Notes: generated by a model not told the origin, from the sequence alone. Positions 1 through 12,013 are shown, counted from the stretch's first letter. The stretch: 64,000 nt of DNA from Pseudisothecium myosuroides (GCA_951799445.1 OX637295.1:18414001-18478000); one strand, 5' to 3'. Program-made: numbers and translations.

Positions 1-114
1 GATTTGAACATTGGTACAAGAATGAGCTGCCAAGGATAAAATACACCCTACTTTGAATGGAGAGGGAGCATCCTATGCCAAAGTCAAAGTAAATGGACCA
101 AGCAGTTTGCTGTC

Positions 115-680
115 TCCTTAAGTCCGCGCCCTGTCTCTAAAGTCCGCGCCCGGACACTCCCGAAATGAGCAAATTTTGGAGGTGAAGCAGGAATTCCTTA
201 AGTCCGCGCCCAATCGCTTAAGTCCGCGCCCGGACATTCCCGAAATGAGTAGGTTTTGGAAGTGAAGCAGGAATTCCTTAAGTCCGCGCCCGGACACTCC
301 CGAAATGAGCAAATTTTGGAGGTGAAGCAGGAATTCCTTAAGTCCGCGCCCAGTCGCTTAAGTCCGCGCTCGGACACTCCTAAAATGAGAAGGTTTTGGA
401 AGTTAAGCAGGAATTCCTTAAGTCCGCACCCAGTCGCTTAAGTCTGCACCCGGACACTCTCGAAATGAGAAGGTTTTTGGGAGTGAAGTAGGAATTCTTT
501 AAGGCCGCGCCTAGTCGCTTAAGTCCGTGCCCGAACGCTCCCGAAATGAGCAGGTTTGGGAAGTGAAGCAGGAATTCCTTAAGTCCGCGCCCAGTCGCTT
601 AAGTCCATGCCCAAACACTCCCAAAATGAGAAGGTTTTTGGGAGTGAATTAAAAGTTCCTTAAGTCCACGCCTTATTTTT
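115..680. repeat. Tandem array, about 80-bp unit, 7 copies
   Basis: Seven head-to-tail units of about 80 bp; one unit is 60 bp because it lacks an internal 20-bp segment. Each unit has one or two copies of a CTTAAGTCCGCGCCC core, then a segment reading roughly GGACACTCCCGAAATGAG, then a purine-rich stretch ending GAAGCAGGAATT. Divergence rises toward the right end. The short reading frames across it are repeat translation, not a gene. The core recurs in the second array at 2967-3210. Confidence 0.95.
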
Positions 681-1233
681 AAAATGTTGGGTGTAGAAAC
701 CTTAATATATTGCATTCAATCATAAATATGGCAAATCCTTCTATATACAAATAAGAAGAATCCCGAGGAATTATATTAAAAAAAAAAGAATGTGGTTGTA
801 CCAAGTTACAAAAATGATTCAATGAAAATTTAAAAATAAATAAAAATTAATGTCATTAGAGTAATTGTATGCACCCAAATGTTCCATTCAATCATATAAA
901 AGTCAAACTCTTTAATGTACCTACAAAAGTAACTTAATAGAATTTAAATGAAAATAAACAAAATGTGGTTCATGTGAATTTGCACAACTTCAATGTTTAA
1001 TTCAACAATGAAACTCTTTTACATAGCCACTAAAGTAATCCAAATTAATTTCAAAAACTAAAAGAAAAATATTATAATAAAATTGAATTTTTAAAAATTT
1101 ATTGAAGATTTGTGATTTCATCTCTAAAAAAATAAAAAATAATTGCAAAACTACAAATAAATAATCTAAAGCAAATAAAAAAAAAATATAAAGAATGTAA
1201 TTGATATGAGTATCTACAAACCCAATTGTTCAT
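681..1233. other. AT-rich DNA, no gene seen
   Basis: Strongly AT-rich, with poly-A and poly-T runs. I see no coding frame and no repeat shared with the rest of the window. Confidence 0.6.
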
Positions 1234-1237
1234 GTAA

Positions 1238-2168
1238 CCCCTAAAGGCCCATTGTCCCTTTGGGAGACAAATGAAATTTCGGGCAAGTACCTATAGGCTG
1301 AATTTTTGTCGTGATTTTTTGAAACTTTTTTTGGAGGTAGAAAAAACTGATTAGCTTTGTAGGAATATAATGTTTTTCACAATTGGTGCCCAGGAACAAC
1401 AGTTATGACCAAATAAGCTCAAAACAGGGGACGGCGGGTAGCCCGGGCAGCAAAAATAAATTGGCAAAATTTTGATTTTTTTCTTTTAATATATTTTTTT
1501 TCATAGATTATATTTTGTCTATTTAGAAAGCTTTGATTCATTTCATTTGGATTTGTTTTGAGAAAGTTATGGACATTCTTGTTTTTTGGGCAGTTAGAGC
1601 ATCTTCTTGAAAAAAATAACTTGTAGGATTCATTTCTGAATGCAAATTTTCAAATTTTTCAAAAAAAATAAATTTTCATGGTTTAGTTTACTTGCTAGAA
1701 CAATCTCACCATTGAGATTAGTGTATTTTAATTCCATCTAAAATATATTGATATTTTAGATTTTCCTTCTATCTGGTACCTACTTCTACTTAACAATTTT
1801 TGTAGGAATGAAAATTAAGTTTCTTTGAATATTATTTTTTCCCTAGACTCTTAAATCAATTCTCCACTATAAAAATTTAAAGCTCAAAACTCTGTAGTGC
1901 AAAAATTTTAAGTTAAAAATGTTCAGTCAAAAAATCTAGTCCTGCAATGTGCTGAAAAACTTATTTTTTCCACTTCAAACGCAGATATCTTGCAATCTGT
2001 TCGGTCAAAAATTCTGAAATTTTTTCCATACATTCTCATACTAGTTAGGTGTAAGATCCTATGGTTACATATGCAAAAAAAATATTTTTCAATGTTTTTT
2101 ATTGTTTGCTATAGAAATGGCAGTTTTCAGTGTTTTTGGGCAATAAAAAGGCCTTGGGTGTCTAGGGG
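1238..2168 (+). mobile_element. TTAA-flanked DNA transposon, family A copy 1
   Basis: A 931-bp non-autonomous element. The left end reads CCCCTAAAGGCCC and the right end is the inverted form ...GGCCTTGGGTGTCTAGGGG followed by TTAA; the left flank is GTAA, probably a mutated TTAA. A 934-bp copy lies inverted at 34457-35390 and aligns over the whole length. There is no transposase frame. The CCCTAA-like ends and TTAA target are the pattern known for the piggyBac superfamily; that assignment is inference because no transposase is present. Confidence 0.85.
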
Positions 2169-2172
2169 TTAA

Positions 2173-2800
2173 CCAATAAAGATTTCAAATCCTTTTACAT
2201 ACCCGGTAAAGCAATTTTTTTTTTTTTTTAACTAAACTAAGCAAGGCTAATGTAAATTCCAATAAATCCAATGTTCAATTCACTAATTTAAATGCAAATT
2301 GTTTTATATCCCCACTACATTAATCCAAAAGAATTTTAAGAAAATCAAATAACGTGGTTGATGTAAATCTTGATGCAATTCTAATATTGAATTCAACAAT
2401 TGAAATGGCAAGTCCTTGTACCTATCTTCTAAAATGACCTAAAGTTAACTTTTTAATCAATGTTAAACTCACAACATTCAAACCTAAAACACAAAGTCAT
2501 TTTCTAACAAAGACTCTTATCATGTTGTATTATACATTATGACAATGGAAAATTCTTACCAAACTCTTCTACAATCCATACTACATCAAATTTTAGATAT
2601 AGGTATTGTTCTAAATGAATATCTAACAAAATGTGCTAATTTCAGTTGTCAGCAATACAATTTGTCATTCTTTAACTTTAAGAGAAGAATCCTATGACGC
2701 ATTGAATGAGTGGGCCCCAAAAATAATCAACCAAGTGCTCCCATGGTATAGATTGGTCCCGTAACGTCCCCGCCTGTCTCTATGTGTTCCATTTTGACAG
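2173..2800. other. AT-rich DNA, no gene seen
   Basis: AT-rich spacer between family A and the foldback. No supported coding frame and no recognised repeat. Confidence 0.55.
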
Positions 2801-2809
2801 TAGATTTGT

Positions 2810-2945
2810 TTTTTGATTTGTGACTACAATTTTGAGAAAAATAAGGCCGTGTAATATACCATTAGAAAAGTCTTTTGAAGACCTTTCCAATGATATATTA
2901 CACGCTCTATAATTTTCAAAATTGCAATCACAAATTGAAAAAAAA
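2810..2945. repeat. Foldback: inverted repeat with about 62-bp arms
   Basis: The arms around position 2877 are reverse complements with few mismatches. The left arm contains GGCCGTGTAATATACCATT and the right arm AATGATATATTACACGC. The central loop is only a few bases, so the RNA or single strand would form one long hairpin. It ends just before the 22-bp array. It may be a small foldback MITE. Confidence 0.85.
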
Positions 2946-2966
2946 AATTACATCCACACCCATTTT

Positions 2967-3210
2967 AAAGTCCTAGTTAAGTCCCTGCCCAGACATGCTA
3001 AGTCCCTGCCTAGACATCTTTAAGTCCCAACCCAGACATCCTTAAGTCCTGGCCCAGACATGCTTAAGTCCCCGCCCAGACATCCTTAAGTCCCGGCCCA
3101 GACATGCTTAAGTCCTCGCCTAGACATCCTTAAGTCCCGGCCCAAACATGCTTAAGTCCCCGGCCCAGACATGCTTAAGTCCCCGCCCAGACATGCTTGA
3201 GTCCTCGCCT
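2967..3210. repeat. Tandem array, about 22-bp unit, 10-11 copies
   Basis: Ten to eleven units of the form TTAAGTCCCCGCCCAGACAT followed by GC or CC. Alternate units differ in the last bases (CATGC or CATCC), which suggests higher-order 44-bp doubling. It shares the TAAGTCC(C/G)CGCCC core with the array at 115-680, although the rest of the unit differs. Confidence 0.95.
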
Positions 3211-3293
3211 AACAAGGCCACCACATGTCAAACACCATGGACAAGGTAAATCCACGTCTACATGTTTTTACCTTGTTGAAAAGTCAATCGGGC

Positions 3294-3378
3294 GTTGACT
3301 ACATCGGACGGACGGCACCTCTACCGGACGGGTGAATCGGACGAACGGACAGGCGGGCGGTCTGGGCGGTGTGACAAC
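3294..3378. mobile_element. Small MITE related to the GTTGTCAC family, single unit
   Basis: It starts GTTGACTACATCGGAC and ends GTGTGACAAC. It is rich in CGGACGG/CCGTCC motifs, like the elements at 39364-39553 and 40421-40594, but holds only one of their two roughly 90-bp halves. Confidence 0.6.
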
Positions 3379-4042
3379 CCTGGATTTAGTATTGAGCATA
3401 TCAAATACTAGAACAACTAAATACTCCAATATACAATGTTTATAAATGGAATTTTCAGAGTACAATGATTCTAGATGCAAATGTGCTCGGTATCTGTCTC
3501 TGAATCAAAGAGCGGACAAGTGCAAAACCTAAATTGGTATGACTCCAAATCAATCACTTCTCGCCCTGTAATAGCAATGTCGTTGGTCACTGCTATAGAA
3601 TTTGGGAGTAGTGGCTCCGGAGCCAAGACAGCCTGAGACGGAACAATCTCCAAAGACTGTAAAAGGTCCATCTCCCCGGACTCCTGCCAACAGGAAGCAT
3701 GAATTAGAACAAAGATATAGAGTAGTGGAGAACCCGCGAAACCGCGGGGTTAATTAAGAGTGTCTCAAAAAGCCTCAAGATGAAATTGAAAAACAAGTAT
3801 TTTACATTAAAATGGCAAAAACAACTTCAAAAAAAACATTACAAAAAGAAGTCGGAATTTTCCTACACTCATTGTAATCCACCTAGGATTGGTCTCAAAT
3901 AGAACAAATAAGCACAAAACTGCTCAAAATGAACAAAAAGAAACAAGATAGGGTAGTCTGGGGGAACCCCGCGGAAACATGGGATTTCTCAAAGAGTAAT
4001 CAAAATTAAGAATTCAAAAACAAATGAAGAAAGGGTATGGAC
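3379..4042. other. Spacer with two palindromes, no gene seen
   Basis: It contains the first two GAACCCCGCGG-type palindromes (near 3728 and 3960). Otherwise AT-rich. The small minus-strand reading frames here show no domain that I recognise. Confidence 0.5.
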
Positions 4043-4045
4043 TAA

Positions 4046-4442
4046 GAGCATCTCCACCAATTTGTCCCCCATCCCTATCCTTATACTTGTAACTCATCCA
4101 GGAAGATGGGATAGGGAAGCCCCTCCTCTACTAGTCCTTCCCCATATCCACCACTTTTTTTCCATATGTAACAAAATTTACCAAGTATAGTACCTATTGT
4201 GATGGGAGACCTGCTGCCTGAGTCAGACACATCAGCAAATTGGTGAAAACAGGAAATTTTCGAACAAAAGCAGAATAGAGTTTTACCCAAGCCCACTTCC
4301 CTATCTTCCATCCCATATGGGGAACTGGGAAAGCTTCTCCCCTAAATAATAAGGATGCAGCACCCCGGTGGGAGGGTTCTCTTCCCTATCCGAATGCATT
4401 TCATCCAGATAGGGATAGGGATCCCCCCTGGTGGGGATGCTC
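4046..4442. mobile_element. PIF/Harbinger-like (Tourist) MITE with TAA target duplication
   Basis: A 397-bp element whose left end GAGCATCTCCACCA is mirrored by TGGTGGGGATGCTC on the right. It is flanked by TAA at 4043-4045 and 4443-4445. A GAGCATCTCCA-type end with a 3-bp TAA/TTA target is characteristic of plant PIF/Harbinger MITEs. It has no coding capacity. Subterminal (C)CCTATCC motifs are also inverted. Confidence 0.9.
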
Positions 4443-5311
4443 TAAGGGCACCCCACGGTTCCGCCGGGTTCTCCAAGACCTAAACCCTTGAACCCATCCA
4501 CTTTAGTGAATATTTAGACTTCAATGAAAATTCATTGTTTCAACTTCAATGGAGATTTGTTCTGCACATACAAATTCACACACTTTGGCACATGAAAAGA
4601 GATGAACTGCCGCATTTCAATACATAAAATACATGTGCGTGTTCAAAAGTTTGCCCAAGGGCGGTTGCAATGGCGTGGCGGCTTGCAAAGAATTTCTAAT
4701 CCATACACTACTTCGCTTTACAAACTCCGCGGCCAATATTGAAGAGGGGCTGATAGTGATGAGAGACACTAATTGGGGGAACCTCACAATTCCACCGGGT
4801 TCCTTCAGATGGTGCCCGAACCGACTGCGCATACAAATGAAATCCAAAGTGCATAAATCCTAAACTAAGTTTGCGGTGCCTATGGGAAGTAAGCACGGCT
4901 GACACTGTGCGTGGCCAAATTGTTGGAACCTCGTGGATCCACGAGGTTCCCCTAGTTGATGCCTCAACCAACTACACACATGATTGAATACATGAAACCC
5001 TGACTGCAAGGAATTTAAAAAATGCTTGCATTCCCGAATCTCTACATTGTGGCCCCTAAAAAGTTGCAACAGGGTGCCAATAAGCACCCAACCGTGGCGT
5101 CTGAAATCACCGCGCGGCTGACAATGTGCATGGCTAAATTGGAGGAACCCCGCGGTTCCGCGGGGTTCTCTAGGTGGTGCCTCAACCTTTACATTAAACC
5201 CTAATTGTAAGTTTTGACTCTACGCTTGTGCCAAACCCTAAACCTGAGGGAAGGCAACTCGACTCAAAAAACGCCCGCATGCAAGTTGAACCTAAACCGC
5301 AAAGCACAAAT

Positions 5312-5512
5312 TCACAAAGCAAAGAAGTTCCAACTAACCTCTAGAGCCGCAAGTAAAGCATCGCCGCTTGATTCCATAGCAATACCATTCTTCTCTCCAT
5401 CGCTCGCCATTGTTCTCCATTGATCAGAAATGCCCTTCAAGGACACTTGTCTCCCTTCTTCTACGTCTTCATCCTTTTCTTCTTCCCCTTGCCGTCCGTC
5501 CACTTCATCCAT
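5312..5512 (-). other. Possible exon remnant paired with 6058-6351
   Basis: The minus strand reads 66 residues, beginning with an acidic stretch (GEEEKDEDVEEGR) and later GIAMESSGDALLAALEVS. A second frame at 6058-6351 carries GTPMGASGERFLNALAVS at the matching place, so the two loci look like diverged copies of one short coding or repeated segment. Each has a GAACC-type palindrome on its downstream side (5145 and 5984). I do not recognise the protein, and conserved non-coding repeat is equally possible. Confidence 0.35.
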
Positions 5513-5811
5513 CTCCTCATCCTCTGTCTACATCCCCCCACCAAAATACAACAATTTTTTCTTAAATCCTGAATCCAAAACTTATTATATTTAGTAATTT
5601 TTTATGCGCCCCTTCATCCCCCCGGGGAGACGTCGAGACAGTAAAGGAAAACTTTACCAAAACTAAGGGAAAACTTTACCAAATCTAACGGAAAACCGGG
5701 TTTAGGGTCATAAGTGTATGCCACTTAGGGTAGACACTGTGGCAAAGGGGTTAAAAAGTTACCTGCCCTAGGTGTTTGAGCCTACTTTGATCCTAGATTC
5801 ACCCTATTGTG

Positions 5812-5855
5812 TCGTGATGGGGGTCCGTCACGACACGACATGTCGTGACTTCAAG
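5812..5855. repeat. Clustered GTCGTGA/TCACGAC inverted repeats
   Basis: TGTCGTGA, TCACGACA and CGACATGTCGTGAC follow one another within about 40 bp and can fold into alternative hairpins. Isolated; no link to a gene seen. Confidence 0.6.
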
Positions 5856-6057
5856 GCATCGTCATGTTGTCACAATAAACAACCCTGCCCCTACCCGGCC
5901 ACCTCCACTCATGCACGGACAAGATTAAATGGACAAGAATATGACTTTTTGAAATAAAATTGAAGAAGGAGGCCCGGCAGGGAGAACCTGGCGGAACCGC
6001 CGGGTTTCCTACCTTGCCCTCCACTGCTCCTATAACCCTAATAAACTCTGTGCGAGA

Positions 6058-6351
6058 CTAGTGCAAATCTGCGCAAAGCCTTAGACTGCAATCGCGGAGC
6101 CACAAGCAGCACCCATGGAGCCTCAGACTGCAGCCATAAAGCGCATGAGGAATAGAAGCCCGGATGCAACAAAGGAAACTTGCGCATTCACAGAAATTCA
6201 AAAAATCAAGAGCATTTGGTAGACTCACCGCAAGTGCATTCAAGAATCTCTCTCCGCTTGCGCCCATTGGCGTCCCACTCAGCTTGCCATCCTCCTTCAT
6301 ATTGTGTCTCTCACTCACACCGTCTCTCTCCAACTTTTTCCAAAATTGCAC
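6058..6351 (-). other. Possible exon remnant paired with 5312-5512
   Basis: The minus strand reads 97 residues with the motif GTPMGASGERFLNALAVS, matching GIAMESSGDALLAALEVS of the frame at 5312-5512. The flanks of the two loci also share the order palindrome, then this segment. Unrecognised; low confidence that it was ever translated. Confidence 0.35.
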
Positions 6352-6529
6352 CGCACCTCGAGTAGCTTCTGTGCTTAGTGAGAATAGTGGCGTGATTACG
6401 TGGCCCTCCAGTGTCTTGTTTGTCTTGCGCCATCCCTTGCCCTATCGAGGCCCCGGCCATGGGCTTACTGGCTCCTTGCCCGCTTTTAGTATATGGTATA
6501 AAAATTTTACTTGAATGAGCCATGGTTTT

Positions 6530-7765
6530 GTTTCTTTCTAAATCTTGTCTTGGTGGCGGTTTTTGTTCACTAAAATCTAATTGACTCGTCCCTTCATAAA
6601 TATTCCCACTACCACCACTACCTTCTTCACTCTATTCACACATTTGACATGATTACAAAATTTAAGTGCTATCGTCTGCAATTCGAATCAAAAAAATCAA
6701 TAATGCCATTGCCTCATATAACAATTGAATTTAACTTATTGTATTAATAGAGTCTTCCCTTTTCTCTTCATTTGAATTAGTCTGGTTCAAATTGGTATGC
6801 TGGTCGCTCTTGGCCATTGCTGGTGAAGGTGAATTTGTGTACTCCACTTCTTCCTCGATTGGCAGAAGGTTAAGAGCCCGAATCTTACACCCTACCCTTC
6901 AAGAACCACCTACTTCCTCCTCAATTGGCTCGCTTAAGTCTGAAGGTGTACCTTGTCCCTCTATGCTCAGCAGCTCCTTCTTCTTCAACTCGTTTCACCT
7001 CTTCTGCTTCGAGTTGGTAAAAGTCGTGCCACCTCTTTTTTTCTTGCGCTTCCGTGCTGGATCAACCGTAGAGACTGTATACTGGCCTAGTTCTTTCATG
7101 TGTGCGTCTCGCCAACCCTACAATACCCCCACACCACCAATGCACTCTCACGACATCAGATGCCCCTCATAGAAGATGATCCGTTACTAAACTTTTTTGG
7201 CTATATAATGCTACTGCATGCGGTTTAGGGTTTCACGGTGTCTGATAGACCTACGTTATAATATCACCATTAAAGAGATATTAATCCAATTATAAACTAG
7301 GCTATTAAAGGGTGTCCTCCAAATAAAAACTGTCGTCTGCAAGATTCTCTTCTAGATTGAAAAGGCTCTTGATTACTCTATTCTACTCTTAATATGGCAA
7401 CTATTCCAACTGTAGGGCACGATTGCCTGTCATTATTTATTTGTTGCCTCCGCTCTAATTCAAGAAACTAGTGCGCATCAATTCTATCTGACTATTACGG
7501 CTATCTGCTTTAGATGATGCCAACGGCTTTACTAATTAATGACTGCGCTATCTAGTATATTTCTAATTTCTTCTAATTCTTTGTCAGAATTGTAATTATT
7601 ATGGGATTTATTAGTACTCAATGATCGATTATTCATAGATAATGCAGAATGCTTAAGCTCCGAGTTTCTCTTAAGTACTACCTCTCTTTGCAAATCTTGA
7701 ACTTGCTCTTCAATCCTCATTGTTGGTCATGAAACTCTCCTTCAGTCTATTTGCTTTCTTGTGCT
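6530..7765. other. Spacer upstream of the MULE pseudogene, no supported gene
   Basis: It holds a CT-rich stretch near 6900-7100 and a 62-residue minus-strand frame at 7532-7720 with coiled-coil-like composition (EEQVQDLQREVVLKRNSELK). Neither has a partner, splice signal or recognised domain, so I call neither a gene. Confidence 0.4.
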
Positions 7766-8121
7766 CCTTGATTGCATCGTCCTTTGCAGTCTACACTTAG
7801 CTTTTCCTTCTCTTTGTTGATGGCTTCATCCTCCACTGTCCCTGCAATGGCTAAGATGGCTGAGCTTCGTGCACATGGCCTTGGGGTCTCCATTCTCGTT
7901 CTTGTAGCTGAAGATGGATTTGCATCTGTCTCCGCCCTTCACCTTAGCATCAGATTCTCTTTACAAGTGAGTACCATCTGGGTCGAACGCGAGATTTTTG
8001 ATCCTGTTACATCTTTGCTTTCCGTAACCATGCGTGAGAATTCTAGACTTGCCAAGAACGGATCAATGGTCTGGGAGTTGGGCGCTGGCAAGTCAGGGTC
8101 TATGGGCTCACCAATTCTCAA

Positions 8122-11100
8122 ATGGGGGTATTGACTGAAATTCTTACTCTACTTCGATCGTCTACTTGCACGTTGAACACCCCTCCGGTAGTGAGAGTTC
8201 AGAGTGAGTCTGGTGTACAGCCAATCATTGATCTGTCTAATTCCTCCGATGAAGATGCACTCACTTGCCCTACTCCTCTTGTGAATCCTCCTCTTTTGTC
8301 CAAGACTCCCACGTTTGTCACCCCGTCTCCCTCTTGCCCTGAACCATCAAATCCTCAGGTACCCTCTTCATCCAAACCTTCCAATTGCATTGTTCAATGT
8401 CTACGTAGACTAGGTTCTATGCCCGGTAGTAAAAGCATCCTTAAGAAGTTAGATTACAATAGATTGAAAATTGAGGAAGTCAATTTCCTCCCCCCACGTT
8501 TTAATGGTACCCGAATGTTTGTCCTTCCCTCGGTTGGAGCCTTGTCTTCTCATACCAAAGCCAAATCCATGGAGGGCATGGACAAGCGGTACGATGGCCA
8601 TGTTTGGACCAAAACTCAAACCACCAACATTAGCAATGACCTTGGTTTTGCGTTCTGCTCATCAACTTGCGTTGGCCACCTTCAGTGCCAGAATTGAAAC
8701 TGCAACTACCTTCAACGTGCTCACCAAACCTCCCCGGTGAACGATACCGACTTCCACGGCTTTACCAAGGATCTCTTCTCCATTGGTGGTCCCCCACCAA
8801 CCACCTCCACTCTTGTATGCAAGATTTGCAACAAGCCTCCTAAGTGCCTTGAACTTTGCGATGCTAAGATCTTCTACGTCCATGGCAAGCACTCTTCTCA
8901 GCGAGGCTGCATTCATATCAGCAACCATTGGCACCCTGTCAAGGTTGGTGATTGCAGAGATAGCCGCAAGTGCATCAATGCACTCATCGAGGAGCACGTT
9001 GAGAGGACACCCCAAGCCACGCACAACAAAATTGTCCTTGAGGCCAGCAAAGACTTTGTAGGTGAGTTCCTCCTTTGCAATGATAATGATGCACATCAAC
9101 TTCTTTCATTAAAAGAATTGGAGCCCGTCTTTGATCGCTGCAAGGAATTGAACTCTCCTCACCTCCGCAACAAGGTTACAACCTTCAAATACCTGCGTAG
9201 ATTAGGAGTCATGGATGGCATTGCTAAGCTAGGGGAGTTAGAACTTGGGCCTACGTTCAACGGAATCAATTCCCAGGCCAAGGTGATGAAGCCGACAAAG
9301 TCTTCGTCTTCAAGATGTCCAAGGTCGGCCCCGGTAGTGGAGTCGATTTGGTTTGGCGCATGCAACTAGGCGTGGATCTCGAGCATGTGTGGATCATGTT
9401 CGACCATGTCAAGCGTGTCTCCAAATGGACCACCATGGCCTGCCACATTTACGATGGGATGTACCAACGCATCATGACCATTGCTTGCTGCGACTTTTTA
9501 TCCGAAGACAAAGATGCTCAAGTGCTCTTCTAGCATAACCTCAACTATGTCATGGCTCGCCGCGGAATCCTAAAGCCATACTTTAAAGGATTCATGGCGG
9601 ATAGTGCACAAGCCAATTGGAATGCTGTGCGCATTGTCTACGGCTCTGAAGATCCCAAGGTTCCAATTGAAGGGCGCGAGAGGACGTGCTACTTCCACTG
9701 GACCTAGTCCTTGGAAAAGCACACCAAGCTATATATCAAGCACGACTTGCAAGACCAACACAAGCGTCTCTACCTCTAGTACCGTGATGCCTCGTCTATG
9801 CTAGAGGCAGAGATGAGGTACCTTGCTATCAAAGCATGGTGGGCATCATCAAATTGCACCTGTGAGGATGGACTGAGGCATCTTCAGCTTTGGCTAGCCT
9901 TTTGGCACTTCCGCTATCGACAATGAGGTGGCTTCATGGAACTGGTACGTTTGTGGATTTATCACTAGATGTTTTCCTCTTCACTTCTTTCCTTACCTTC
10001 TCAGTTTCTTATTCAATCTTTCCTTTGTGCAGGAGAAAATCATGATGGCCGAAGAGTTTGCAGAGATGCCTAATTGCAACCTTGTTGAATCCATTCACAA
10101 CAAATGGCTTCAAGCGTCTGGCAACAAAGGTGGCAATCTCTACGTGGCGACTATGGACGACTATATTTGAGCATTCCTCCAAGTTGTGGCGTACCATCAA
10201 TTTTTGAAAGGTAGCGTTGGCGGAGATGGCCCTAGCAAAGAACTCAAGCTTAGATGCGCTCAACGCCGGGCTCAACAAATTGGCGACCCGACTGTGCTGC
10301 AGAAGGTTGTCCTTGACATGCTCGGCGGGAACGAATTCCGCAAGCGCAATCCACACCTTGAGGGCGGCGAGGTCTTCGGATCACAGAAGCATAAACCTGA
10401 CACTCCTATTGGAGCCAATGAAGATTCTCACCGCCCCGACACCGTCAATTTCTCTCGCCCCTATATTAGTCAAAGAAATACAAGATCTCATCCTACACCT
10501 CTACCTACAATTGTCGAGGAGTCCTTCCCATCTGTGCAGGAGGTGGCGCCTCCTTCACCTACCGGATTGGATGTCCGTCGCATCACAGCTGTTCAAGAAT
10601 CTAAAGTTCACAAGAAGTTGTCGCATATTGCTCGCTTTTCTTATAATTTTGGGAAGTCTTGTTGGGCTATGCACGCTGTCACCAAGAAGAAATGCACTGC
10701 CAAAATCATCCCAAACGACAAGAGCACCCTTGCCCCAACCTACTCCGGATTCTGGAACCATTACTCATTCACAAGACCAAGACCCAAGAAGTTCTTCTTC
10801 TGCCCAGACGACATTGAGCGCTGTGTCAAGGGCTCGTGTTGCAAGTGGATGGACAATTTCTCTGCAGACAAAGAGAGACCTCCTATTCCTCCCATGTGGC
10901 CTGTGAAGCTTGGCACAAACCTCACTCGCCCGGAGATCGTGAAGCTTGAGAATGCCAGCTTCCAATTGCCACAGAAAGAGCGCATCACTCCAACATGCCT
11001 CTTCAACAACTCTGCTCCTCCCCTCGATCTCTCCAGTGTGGACGTTCTACCGAATCTTGACTTTTACCCTGTTTCAAGGCACTCCAAGTCTATGCGACGC

Positions 11101-11487
11101 TCCACCCACGTACCATCAACAAAGCAAATACAGATGGTTGCGTCCGCTTGTGCTATGCAAGGAACCATCTTGAAGGTAACAATGATTCCTCGCCCCGGAT
11201 TTGGATGTATTATTAGTCTGTAGTCCAAATTTGCTCCAACACAATCAATTTACTAACTCACAGTGAGCTCCCTCCCCGACTGTACTTGCCCGGCCTTCAA
11301 AGACATGATTACCAAGTTCGGCCGCAAGCGACATTTGTTTCTACATTGTAAGCATTTGTACTTCCTCTTTGTCAAGGTCTCTAAGTTAGATCTTGAAGTG
11401 AACTTGTTCATTCATGCCCCGACCTTTAGCTTCAATGAGGTTAAATTCATTCTCGAGGGGGGCCTCTTGACACATTCTACCACCTAG
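8122..11487 (+). pseudogene. Decayed MULE-like transposase gene with SWIM zinc finger
   Basis: It probably encoded a DNA transposase of Mutator-like type. One frame runs 8122-9369 through a TGA at 8695-8697 and includes a Cys-rich segment (VCKICNKP) and GCIHISNHWHPVKVGDCRDS. A frameshift near 9250-9280 moves it to a second frame through about 9945, with the core-like FMADSAQANWNAVRIVYG and then CYFHW; this frame has TAG stops at about 9531, 9706 and 9778 and a TGA near 9925. An 87-bp GT-AG intron (9946-10032) joins in phase to the third part, up to 11223, with one TGA at about 10168. A last exon from about 11264 has a SWIM-like C-x-C...C-x-H motif (CTCPAF...HCKHLYFL). The four or more stops and the frameshift show it is dead. 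The MULE assignment rests on the DDE-like core plus SWIM order; no flanking TIRs were found. Coding may begin upstream, in the frame at 7772-8134. Confidence 0.75.
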
Positions 11488-11489
11488 AT

Positions 11490-12010
11490 TCATTGCCGGC
11501 CTAGGATTACTTTGTCTTCTTATGGATGTGGTCATTTGTTGATCTCACATGTACTTGCTATCTACTCCCTTGGAAAATAAAATGTCATGTTTTATGATTT
11601 TTATTCACTTCAAATCATTGCATTACAATAATTGTTGCCATGTGTTTTTCACACCGTCTCACTCTACATACTCACCCATAAACCTTTCATTTTTTTCTCT
11701 CAACTTGATTTCTGTTGTGCCAACCTCTTAGATGCTCGTGGCTTCCACTCATCATCCGATCTTGTTGGAATTGGATCCGGTCAAAGTAAATGAACGTTGC
11801 TAATCCTAAACCCTTCATCTGTTCCTTCAACGGTAGTCGATGTGGCGATAATCTTCTCATCCTCTCATGAAACGACAAAGATAAAAGTGATGGAATAGAA
11901 ACGAAGCAAGTATGTTGCCCTTCCTACTTCACTTGACTCAGTCTTCAAACGCACCAATCTCAAAAATGTCAATGTCTTTGATTGTTTCTTGACTTCATGC
12001 TCCGCATAAG
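11490..12010. other. Spacer, no gene seen
   Basis: AT-rich DNA after the MULE pseudogene, possibly its 3' untranslated part. No coding frame or repeat recognised. Confidence 0.5.
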
Positions 12011-12013
12011 TTC

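Larger units (their letters stand above)
3728..6007. repeat. Seven dispersed GAACCCCGCGG-type palindromes
   Basis: Near-perfect palindromes of about 24-28 bp occur near 3728, 3960, 4449, 4776, 4925, 5145 and 5984. The copy at 4925-4950 is a perfect 26-bp palindrome. The copy at 5145-5168 has 11-bp arms GAACCCCGCGG and CCGCGGGGTTC around TT. Differences between copies are often compensated in the other arm, so pairing is preserved while the sequence changes. Three copies (4776, 4925, 5145) sit in a longer repeat that also contains GCTGACA(A/C)TGTGC before the palindrome and GTGCCTCAACC-like sequence after it. Function unknown. Confidence 0.85.

Noticed and set aside
115..680. CRISPR-like array
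   Set aside because: The repeats are contiguous or nearly so, with no unique spacers, and the genome is eukaryotic. They are plain satellite-type tandem repeats; the same applies to 2967-3210.
6792..7172. 126-residue plus-strand protein
   Set aside because: Ser/Phe/Pro-rich composition follows from CT-rich DNA. No domain, splice partner or second copy.
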